Positions 1-5,447 of a DNA stretch of 10,086 nt are shown here, piece after piece. Each line of letters starts with the position of its first letter. The first letter of the stretch is position 1. The notes below the pieces were generated by a model. That model did no database searches. It saw only the letters and a list, made by a program, of their open reading frames with translations, and had not been told where the DNA came from. Source of the stretch: an uncultured Clostridia bacterium (GTDB lineage Bacteria; Bacillota; Clostridia; Lachnospirales; Anaerotignaceae); assembly GCA_937888765.1 (NCBI GenBank), contig CALASU010000037.1, forward strand, positions 1 to 10,086. Direction: 5' to 3'. Both the position numbers and the translations under genes were made by a program.

Positions 1-128
1 CCTCAAACTCCCACCAAGGGGGTCACCCCCTTGGATCCCGATACTGCAACCGCATATATGCGGTTGCGAATGGAGGTCGAGGGGAATGATTTCCCTCGCA
101 GGGAGCTCAAGGGACAGCGTCCCTCGAA
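1..128. repeat. Multi-hairpin intergenic repeat element A (left edge truncated)
   Basis: A non-coding run of successive inverted repeats. Stem one is 14-22 with 26-34 (CCAAGGGGG, loop TCA). Stem two is a perfect 22-base palindrome at 46-67 (GCAACCGCATA and its complement). Stem three is CGAGGG at 78-83 with CCCTCG at 93-98, with two more inner pairs around a bulged G. Stem four is AGGGAC at 110-115 with GTCCCT at 119-124. It shares the exact 14-mer GGGGGTCACCCCCT, in the same orientation, and the order of the first two hairpins with the element at the right edge (about 9926-10086). I recall elements of this style as frequent in intergenic regions of Clostridia, but cannot name a family. It lies beyond the terminator of the lipoprotein gene that ends at 191, and its left part is cut by the window edge. 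Confidence 0.7.
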
Positions 129-156
129 GAAAAATTTTGATTTTGTCGACAATAGC

Positions 157-181
157 AAAAGGACGGCTTCGCCGTCCTTTT
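157..181 (-). terminator. Rho-independent terminator of the stalk-domain lipoprotein gene
   Basis: A perfect inverted repeat: AAAAGGACGGC (157-167), loop TTC (168-170), GCCGTCCTTTT (171-181). It begins 10 bases past the stop codon of the minus-strand lipoprotein gene ending at 191. Read on the minus strand, the 7-bp GC-rich stem is followed by four T. The A and T runs on both flanks make it usable in either direction, so it may also block transcription coming rightward from repeat element A. Confidence 0.8.
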
Positions 182-190
182 GGTTATTTC

Positions 191-1684
191 TTATTTTTTG
201 ATTTCTACCACTCTTGTACCTGCTTCTGCATCAGAAGTATAGTCTACGGTATAGCCCAGTTTTTCAAAATCTCTCACTGCAACATAAGATCTGCCGTCCT
301 GCAGCAGCCCTTTCATAGCAACACCATTCACATAGGCTGTTTTTTCCGCATTGTTCCATGTCACATCTTCGCCCAGTGCATCACAGATTGCTCTCAGAGG
401 CAGATATGCTCTGCCGTCTTTCAGAATCAGTTCTGTCCATTCACTGCCGTCCCCCATGCCAAAGGGCATTTCTTCCGCACGGATACTTGCCACTGTTGCA
501 TCAAGCACTTCTGCGGTATCATCCCAGACGATCCAGTCAATGACTGCACCTGTCACAGGATTGTATTTATTATTCAGTGCATCTGCTTTTTCCGCAAATT
601 TCTCTGTGGAGATGAAGTTTGCAGGAGCTTTCAGTGCTGTATGTCCTGCTTTCACAGCCGCATCTGTGGTAATACTGAAAAATTCCTTATCCTTATGTAC
701 GCCTGCAAATACAGATGCAGAGGTATATGTTTTGCCCTGCTTTTCAATCGCCGCTGTATAACCGAAGCTATCCATCAGCAGTACTGCCGCATCTTCTGTC
801 ATAACACCCTTCAGCATCGCACTGATTCCGCCCGCCGCTTCCACAAAGTCAGCCTGAGAGGCTTTTACATCCGCAAACATTTCTTCAATGACAGCCGCAT
901 CCTCGCCCATTGTTTCCGCAGCGATCAGCATATACGCTTCCAGTGCATTCAGCACCTGTTCGGGATTTGCCGCTACAAAGTCCAGCAGATCTGTCACAGC
1001 CTGCATTGCCGCTCTGCCGTTCACATCCAGCTGATAGCCATTTGCAGTCTTTGTTACAAGCCCTGTTTCAAAGCCTTCCAGTGCATCTTCATACAGTGTA
1101 AATACCGCTTCATACAGAGGCGCAAAATCATATGTCTGATCCATTTCCAGACCTGTCAGATCTTCCACAGAAAGCAGTTCAATATATTCCGCACCGTTCA
1201 GTGTCTGCTTCAGTTCTTTTTCATATTCTGCACCAAACATAAAGCTGTCTGCATATTCTGCGGCTTCTGTTTTTACCAGTTCATATGCCCCCAGAATGGT
1301 ATCTGCGGAAACATATACACCATCTGTCAGACTGTAATAAAAATCACCCAGATCATATGTTTTGCCGCCGCAGGTCAGGTCGAATGCCATTTTGTAATCC
1401 AATGTATCCGTATTCAGATCCATTTCATATTCCAGCACTGCTGATTCTTTACCTGCAAAGATTTCAGCATCCCAGTCAGGTGCAGTACCGACTGCAGCAG
1501 ATGCATCTGCAAGGAAGCCTTCCAGTGCTTCCAGATCCAGATTCATTTCTATCTGCCCTTCCACACAGTAAGCAGGCTCTGCCAGTATTTCTCTGCCCAT
1601 ATTCAGATATGCCAGCTCTGTCTGAGAACAGCCTGTTCCGATACACATAATTCCACAAAGTAATGCCGCCAGTTTCTTCTTCAT
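191..1684 (-). CDS. Lipoprotein with C-terminal copper-amine-oxidase-like stalk domain
   Basis: A 497-residue predicted lipoprotein of unknown function. The start at 1684 is chosen over an in-frame ATG at 1714 because AAGGAGG at 1692-1698 lies 7 bases before it and a typical signal peptide begins there: MKKK, a hydrophobic core, then Cys19 in TGCS as the probable lipidated residue (Cys14 is the alternative). Residues 20 to about 415 are acidic, Ala/Glu-rich and match nothing I recognise; strand-like stretches alternate with helices. Residues about 418-497 carry two half-repeats, LKDGRAYLPLRAICDALG and LQDGRSYVAVRDFEKLGYTV, matching the copper amine oxidase N-terminal-like (stalk) domain used as a surface module in Clostridia; no enzyme activity is implied. 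The gene follows the sensor kinase gene in the same direction after 111 bases with no clear terminator between them, so partial co-transcription is likely beside its own promoter. Its cargo or ligand is unknown. Confidence 0.85.
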   Translation of the reverse strand: MKKKLAALLCGIMCIGTGCSQTELAYLNMGREILAEPAYCVEGQIEMNLDLEALEGFLADASAAVGTAPDWDAEIFAGKESAVLEYEMDLNTDTLDYKMAFDLTCGGKTYDLGDFYYSLTDGVYVSADTILGAYELVKTEAAEYADSFMFGAEYEKELKQTLNGAEYIELLSVEDLTGLEMDQTYDFAPLYEAVFTLYEDALEGFETGLVTKTANGYQLDVNGRAAMQAVTDLLDFVAANPEQVLNALEAYMLIAAETMGEDAAVIEEMFADVKASQADFVEAAGGISAMLKGVMTEDAAVLLMDSFGYTAAIEKQGKTYTSASVFAGVHKDKEFFSITTDAAVKAGHTALKAPANFISTEKFAEKADALNNKYNPVTGAVIDWIVWDDTAEVLDATVASIRAEEMPFGMGDGSEWTELILKDGRAYLPLRAICDALGEDVTWNNAEKTAYVNGVAMKGLLQDGRSYVAVRDFEKLGYTVDYTSDAEAGTRVVEIKK

Positions 1685-1691
1685 AAAACTC

Positions 1692-1698
1692 CCTCCTT
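1692..1698 (-). promoter_or_regulatory. Strong ribosome binding site deciding the lipoprotein start
   Basis: AAGGAGG on the minus strand, 7 bases before the ATG at 1684. It lies inside the codons that a start at 1714 would translate, and so argues for the shorter protein that begins directly with the lipoprotein signal peptide. Confidence 0.85.
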
Positions 1699-1733
1699 TT
1701 CTTCCAAGAGACAAACCTCCATCTTACAAAGAC

Positions 1734-1762
1734 AGTATACAGGATTTTCAGAATCTCCACAA
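1734..1762 (-). promoter_or_regulatory. Candidate sigma-A promoter for the stalk-domain lipoprotein
   Basis: On the minus strand, TTGTGG (1757-1762) and TATACT (1734-1739) are separated by 17 bases. The -10 matches the consensus at 5 of 6 bases, the -35 at only 3 of 6. It sits in the 111-base gap between the kinase stop and the lipoprotein start and would give a leader of about 40-45 bases. This would allow the lipoprotein to be expressed apart from the two-component genes. Confidence 0.5.
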
Positions 1763-1795
1763 TACTTATAGGGAAATTTAAGATTTTTTTAAACT

Positions 1796-3367
1796 TTATG
1801 TCTGTATTGTACTCTTTTCCGGCAGATACAGAGGAAATTTATCTGTAAATGTCGTACCTTCTCCCAGCTTGCTTTCCACCAGAATCTCCCCGTCATGACA
1901 TTCTATGATCCAGCTTGCAATGGAAAGCCCAAGCCCCGTACCCGAAATTTCCTTATTTCTGGATTTATCTGCACGATAGAAACGGTCAAAGATTTTCGGC
2001 AGGTCTTCCTCGGCAATCCCCACACCGTGATCCTTAATGGAAATATACCCATATTTTTTATCCTTCCAGATACGCACTTCGATTTCATCGCCTTCTTCAG
2101 AGTATTTTATGGCATTCTCTCCGTGTATCCACAAAAGCTGTTTGAGCAGATCATAGTCTGCATACAGCACAACTTCCGCCTCCTGCGTAAACATAATTTT
2201 TCTTTTCACATCCAATACTTCCACTTCCCGCATCAGTTCTTCTGCAACTTCATTCAGAAGCATCGGCGCTTTCTGTGCATTCAGCCTGTTCTGGTCACTT
2301 TTTGCCAGAAACAGCAGCTGACGGATCAATGTACTCATATGCTCTGTTTCCGTCAGTATGGAATCAATGGATTCCTGCAGAATTTCGGGATCACTCTTTC
2401 CCCATCGGTTAATCAGATTGGCATACCCCTGTATGACAGAAATCGGTGTGCGCAGTTCGTGAGAAGCATCCGATATAAACTGATTCTGTTTCTGAAAAGA
2501 GGTTTCCAGTCGGTCAATCATGGAATTGAATGTTACTTTCAGTTCCTTCATTTCATCTTCCGGGCCATCTGTAGCAATACGCTGGCTCAGGTCTTCAATC
2601 GTAATCCGTTCTGCCGCAGAGCGAATCGCTTCTACAGGCTGAAAAATACGACGGCTGATATACAGCCCGATCAAAAACGAAACAAAAATCCCTACAACAT
2701 CCGCAAACAGCAGCTTTGTGATAAAATGCTGCAGCCAATAGCCATTGCTGTCTATCATTTTAAACACCTGTATCCGATAAAAGTCAGATTCTGTCTGCAT
2801 ATGATCAGTAATCAGCATAAACTGCTGATTTTTCTCATTTTCCAGCAGATATTCTACCTGCCCGTTTCTGCTTTCCCGCCGAATATTGATCTGATATCCA
2901 TTCTGCCGCAGTTTTTTTTCTCTCGCGTGCAGATAGGTTTCATTTTTTTCAAATGCCTCCTGTTCTTCCATCATCGGAAAGGAATCCTTTCTGGCATTGG
3001 GATTGATTTCCGGCGGCAGAATAAACGGCGGCAAAGATCTTGTATTGCTGCTGTATAACTTATTTTCCTTATAGCTGAACACAGTTGCATCCACATAACG
3101 ATGCCGCAGAAGCTCTGTCAGTGTTTCATTGTTGAATGTCTGCTCATTTTCCAGCAAAAACTGAATCTCTTTTGTCGTGTCAATCAGTTCCCGCCGCATG
3201 GTATTCTGCTGTAATGTAGACATATTGACGGTCAGCAGGATACTCAGAAAAATCAGCGTTACCGAAAAAATACCGCCATACATCAGCGTGATCTTTTTAG
3301 CAATCGCCATATGCTGAAAATGATATGTCCAGTCTTTTCTCTGCTCTTTATTCCTCTTCCTTAACAT
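1796..3367 (-). CDS. Membrane-bound two-component sensor histidine kinase (HAMP, HisKA, HATPase_c)
   Basis: A 523-residue sensor kinase, predicted to autophosphorylate and pass phosphate to the regulator encoded just upstream. A basic cytoplasmic tail leads into transmembrane segment 1 (about 26-49), an extracytoplasmic region of roughly 165 residues (50-214) with no domain I recognise, transmembrane segment 2 (about 216-237), then HAMP (about 238-291). The HisKA motif SHELRTP places the phospho-histidine at His303. The ATPase domain shows the N box (Asn418 in GENAIKYS), G1 (DHGVG, 446-450), F box (FDRF, 460-463) and G2 (GTGLGL, 476-481), so it looks catalytically complete. The start at 3367 overlaps the regulator gene by 20 bases, implying translational coupling; GGGGAG lies just upstream, whereas an internal Met at 3310 has no ribosome binding site. 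It belongs to the broad ArlS/CssS-like class of OmpR-paired kinases; the signal cannot be told from sequence. Confidence 0.93.
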   Translation of the reverse strand: MLRKRNKEQRKDWTYHFQHMAIAKKITLMYGGIFSVTLIFLSILLTVNMSTLQQNTMRRELIDTTKEIQFLLENEQTFNNETLTELLRHRYVDATVFSYKENKLYSSNTRSLPPFILPPEINPNARKDSFPMMEEQEAFEKNETYLHAREKKLRQNGYQINIRRESRNGQVEYLLENEKNQQFMLITDHMQTESDFYRIQVFKMIDSNGYWLQHFITKLLFADVVGIFVSFLIGLYISRRIFQPVEAIRSAAERITIEDLSQRIATDGPEDEMKELKVTFNSMIDRLETSFQKQNQFISDASHELRTPISVIQGYANLINRWGKSDPEILQESIDSILTETEHMSTLIRQLLFLAKSDQNRLNAQKAPMLLNEVAEELMREVEVLDVKRKIMFTQEAEVVLYADYDLLKQLLWIHGENAIKYSEEGDEIEVRIWKDKKYGYISIKDHGVGIAEEDLPKIFDRFYRADKSRNKEISGTGLGLSIASWIIECHDGEILVESKLGEGTTFTDKFPLYLPEKSTIQT

Positions 3368-4034
3368 AGTACCCCACTCCCCGAATGGTCAGGATATACT
3401 TCTTGCCAAAGGCTTCATCAATCTTGGCACGCAGGTAACGGATATATACATCCACTACATTCGTTTCTCCAATATAACTATAGCCCCATACTTCATTTAA
3501 AATCTGCTCTCTTGTCAGCACTATATTTTTATTCTGTACGAGATAGGTCAGCAGTTCATATTCTTTCTTGGTCAGATCTACAATAGTTCTGCCGACGGTA
3601 ACCATTCGTTTTTCCGTATCAATTTCCAGATCCTGCACCTGTAACAGCAATTTTCTTGCAGGACTGCCTTCACAATGCTTAAATGCCACACGCATTCTTG
3701 CCAGAAGCTCCTCAATGGCAAAGGGCTTTGTCAGATAATCATCTGCTCCGCTGTCCAGTCCTGCAACCTTATCCATCACTTCATCTTTCGCTGTCAGCAT
3801 AATGATCGGAATGGCAGAAAATTTCCGTACCCGTCTGCAGATTTCGATTCCTGTCAGTCCCGGCAGCATCAGATCCAGCAGTACCATATCATATTCGCCC
3901 TTCGTGACTGCCTCCATGCCCTCTCTGCCATCATAGCATACCGTCACGTCATAACCCTCATATTTTAATTCCAGCTCCACAAAGCGAGCCAGCTTTACTT
4001 CATCTTCTATCAAAAGGATCTTTCTTCGTTCCAT
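3348..4034 (-). CDS. OmpR/PhoB-family two-component response regulator
   Basis: A 228-residue DNA-binding response regulator, full length for the family. The receiver domain (about 4-115) has the acidic pair Glu10/Asp11, the phosphoacceptor Asp54 in VLLDLMLPG, Thr81 and Lys103 (LTKPF), so the phosphorylation site is intact. A winged-helix domain (about 128-226) shows LTKKEYELLTYLV, the recognition-helix region around NVVDVYIRYLRAKID, and the closing wing TIRGVGYYV. The start at 4034 is preceded by an A/G-rich stretch containing GGAAG. The gene is first in its transcription unit, and the kinase start codon lies within its last 20 bases. Phosphorylated dimers of this family usually bind direct repeats near promoters. 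The divergent region 4035-4310 has repeated words that could be its own operator, but that link is inference. Close relatives by domain order include ArlR and CssR; orthology is not established. Confidence 0.95.
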   Translation of the reverse strand: MERRKILLIEDEVKLARFVELELKYEGYDVTVCYDGREGMEAVTKGEYDMVLLDLMLPGLTGIEICRRVRKFSAIPIIMLTAKDEVMDKVAGLDSGADDYLTKPFAIEELLARMRVAFKHCEGSPARKLLLQVQDLEIDTEKRMVTVGRTIVDLTKKEYELLTYLVQNKNIVLTREQILNEVWGYSYIGETNVVDVYIRYLRAKIDEAFGKKYILTIRGVGYYVKEEE

Positions 4035-4085
4035 TCTTCCGCTTCCTTTCTCTATCTGCTTTAAACGATATTACACGTTTCTTAC

Positions 4086-4114
4086 AGTATAACAAACTTT
4101 TATCATCCTGTCCG
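4086..4114 (-). promoter_or_regulatory. Predicted promoter of the response regulator-kinase operon
   Basis: On the minus strand, CGGACA (4109-4114, 4 of 6 to consensus), a 17-base spacer and TATACT (4086-4091, 5 of 6), with TGT directly before the -10 forming an extended -10 element. It lies 52 bases before the regulator start. Confidence 0.65.
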
Positions 4115-4158
4115 ATTTTATTCCAATCTGATTTTGATTTTACACTCCGCCCCTTAAA

Positions 4159-4177
4159 AATCTGTTCAAAACAGATT
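4159..4177. promoter_or_regulatory. Inverted repeat AATCTGTT-CAA-AACAGATT, possible operator
   Basis: A perfect 8-base inverted repeat with a 3-base centre, between the divergent promoters of the regulator operon and the redoxin-like lipoprotein. The word AATCTG also occurs at 4125-4130 and 4197-4202, so the motif appears four times (three direct, one inverted) in 78 bases. This suggests a dimeric repressor or activator site. The stem is AT-rich with a 3-base loop, making a terminator role unlikely. Confidence 0.45.
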
Positions 4178-4202
4178 AAAGAATCATTAGAAAGAGAATC
4201 TG

Positions 4203-4238
4203 AGATGCCGTCATTTTTTCCATATTGCAGATGCCGTC
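4203..4238. promoter_or_regulatory. Direct repeats AGATGCCGTC around the lipoprotein promoter -35
   Basis: The 10-mer AGATGCCGTC occurs at 4203-4212 and 4229-4238, starts 26 bases apart, each followed by a T-rich run. The second copy overlaps the end of the -35 hexamer (4225-4230) and enters the spacer; the first lies just upstream. This placement is typical of an activator or repressor site. The binding protein is unknown; the adjacent OmpR-type regulator is an obvious candidate, though 26 is not the usual repeat spacing for that family. Confidence 0.5.
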
Positions 4239-4253
4239 GATTTTCGCTATAAT
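4225..4253 (+). promoter_or_regulatory. Predicted promoter of the redoxin-like lipoprotein
   Basis: TTGCAG (4225-4230) and a perfect TATAAT (4248-4253) separated by exactly 17 bases. Transcription would begin near 4260, giving a leader of about 50 bases before the ATG at 4311. The -35 is weak outside its TTG, which fits a promoter helped by a bound regulator. Confidence 0.7.
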
Positions 4254-4310
4254 AAGAGCATTGTGACGATTATCATGCTTTTATAAAAAGAATGACTGGA
4301 GGTTTATTCT

Positions 4311-5366
4311 ATGAAAAAGAAACTTGCCCTGCTTCTGGCAGGTCTGCTGCTGTTCGGCTCTGCTGCCTGCGGAAAAAACGAAACAGCAGAAGCACCCGTA
4401 GAAGAGGAAATTCAGACAGAGATCCGTCTGGAAGAATGCGGTCTTGCCTACACTATCCCCGATGAATGGGTAGAAACAGACAATACCAATCTTTTCCCCA
4501 TCACACAGCTGAGTGCAGAAAGTGCAATCTATGCCAAAATTCAGTATAACTACGCACCCGATGAAGCTCTGGATGATCTGAACGACATCAACTCCACCGT
4601 TCTCGTAGAAGATCTGATGACACCTATCGCAGAGTTTCTGGTAGTCAGAACACAGCACCTTGCCTCTCCCGAGGTACAGGAAGAAATGGCACTGTTCTCC
4701 TCTATAGAAGAACTGCCCGCACAGGAGGATTTCCATTTTTATTTTCTGAGCGATTATGCTGACGGCATTGACCATTTCTCCGACGAAGCACAGGAAACCT
4801 ATCTGGCATTGGCAGAAGTACTGCCCGAGCTGAAGGACAGCGTAGAAACCTTTGCGCCTGATGTAGAAGCAGTGCTTGCACAGGCAGAGGAAGACAGCAA
4901 ATATCTGAACTTCATGACAAACACACTGGAAGGCGATGCCATTGCCAGCACTGTTTTCCATGAATATGATATGACAGTTGTAAACTTCTGGGCTTCTTAC
5001 TGCGAAGCTGACGGCATCAACGAACTGGATACCCTGCAGGCATTCTATACAGATCTGCAGAAAAAACACCCGAATGTAAACTTCATTCAGGTTGTCATTG
5101 ATACACCCGAACCCAATGCCGAAGCCGCCGCTCTGAAAGCCTATGAAAAAGCCGGCGTTACTTTCACAGGCATTATGCCCGACCAGAACCTCGGAAACTG
5201 GATCATGGCAAATCTGAACGGTCTGCCTACAACCATTTTCGTAGACGGTACAGGCAAACCCTTCTCTCTAAAAGTGGAAGGGATGCAGGATGCCGCTTAC
5301 TATATGGAAACCACAGAAACCATGCTGAAAACGGTTGATACAGAAGAAGCCGAAGAAAAAGAATAA
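4311..5366 (+). CDS. Lipoprotein with TlpA/redoxin-like thioredoxin domain lacking one CxxC cysteine
   Basis: A 351-residue predicted lipoprotein. GGAGG at 4298-4302 lies 8 bases before the ATG. The signal peptide is MKKKLALLLAGLLLFG with Cys20 in SAAC as the probable lipidation site, followed by a Glu-rich linker. Residues about 38-200 are acidic and unrecognised. Residues about 205-340 look like a TlpA/redoxin thioredoxin fold: a strand VVNFWASYC, then VNFIQVVID, and the cis-proline loop GLPTTIFVD (Pro306) with GTG after it. The family usually has WCxPC; here the site reads YCEADGINEL, so Cys231 is kept but Asp234 stands in place of the second cysteine. Ordinary dithiol exchange is therefore not expected; a single-cysteine or purely structural role is possible. 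The only other non-lipid cysteine is Cys43. The gene is divergent from the two-component operon and ends at a strong terminator. Regulation by that system is inference. Confidence 0.87.
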   Translation: MKKKLALLLAGLLLFGSAACGKNETAEAPVEEEIQTEIRLEECGLAYTIPDEWVETDNTNLFPITQLSAESAIYAKIQYNYAPDEALDDLNDINSTVLVEDLMTPIAEFLVVRTQHLASPEVQEEMALFSSIEELPAQEDFHFYFLSDYADGIDHFSDEAQETYLALAEVLPELKDSVETFAPDVEAVLAQAEEDSKYLNFMTNTLEGDAIASTVFHEYDMTVVNFWASYCEADGINELDTLQAFYTDLQKKHPNVNFIQVVIDTPEPNAEAAALKAYEKAGVTFTGIMPDQNLGNWIMANLNGLPTTIFVDGTGKPFSLKVEGMQDAAYYMETTETMLKTVDTEEAEEKE

Positions 5367-5371
5367 ACACG

Positions 5372-5404
5372 AAAAAGCCGTCAGTCCCCGCTGACGGCTT
5401 TTTT
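5372..5404 (+). terminator. Strong Rho-independent terminator of the redoxin-like lipoprotein gene
   Basis: AAAAAGCCGTCAG (5372-5384), loop TCCCCG (5385-5390), CTGACGGCTTTTT (5391-5403), plus one further T. It starts 5 bases past the TAA at 5366. The GC-rich 8-bp core followed by six T is a textbook terminator. The matching A run lets it also act on transcripts arriving from the right. Confidence 0.93.
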
Positions 5405-5411
5405 GAAAACA

Positions 5412-5437
5412 AAAAACGGTACAGTTGTACCGTTTTT
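5412..5437 (-). terminator. Rho-independent terminator of the GH26-like gene
   Basis: AAAAACGGTACA (5412-5423) pairs with TGTACCGTTTTT (5426-5437). Read on the minus strand the hairpin is followed by at least six T (5411-5416). It lies 10 bases past the stop codon of the minus-strand hydrolase gene at 5448. With the terminator at 5372-5404 it forms a back-to-back pair between two convergent genes. Confidence 0.88.
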
Positions 5438-5447
5438 ATTTTTTCAG

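Noticed and set aside
1..128. CRISPR array or insertion-sequence end
   Set aside because: The hairpins differ from one another, there are no equal-length spacers, and no transposase or target-site duplication is visible.
86..1444. Long plus-strand open frame rich in Cys, Phe and Ile, opposite the stalk-domain lipoprotein
   Set aside because: It lies antisense to a well-supported gene, has no ribosome binding site or recognisable domain, runs through the terminator hairpin at 157-181, and has the unusual composition expected from reading the complement of a coding frame.
4159..4177. Terminator within the divergent intergenic region
   Set aside because: The stem is AT-rich with a 3-base loop and lies upstream of both promoters, where no transcript should end; an operator is more plausible.
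4971..5040. Frameshift or sequencing error explaining the missing second cysteine of the redoxin motif
   Set aside because: The reading frame is continuous through the motif and on to the conserved GLPTTIFVD loop, so the change is a substitution within an intact gene.
4281..5069. Minus-strand open frame opposite the redoxin-like lipoprotein
   Set aside because: Cys/Phe-rich antisense shadow of a gene with a clear signal peptide, promoter and ribosome binding site.
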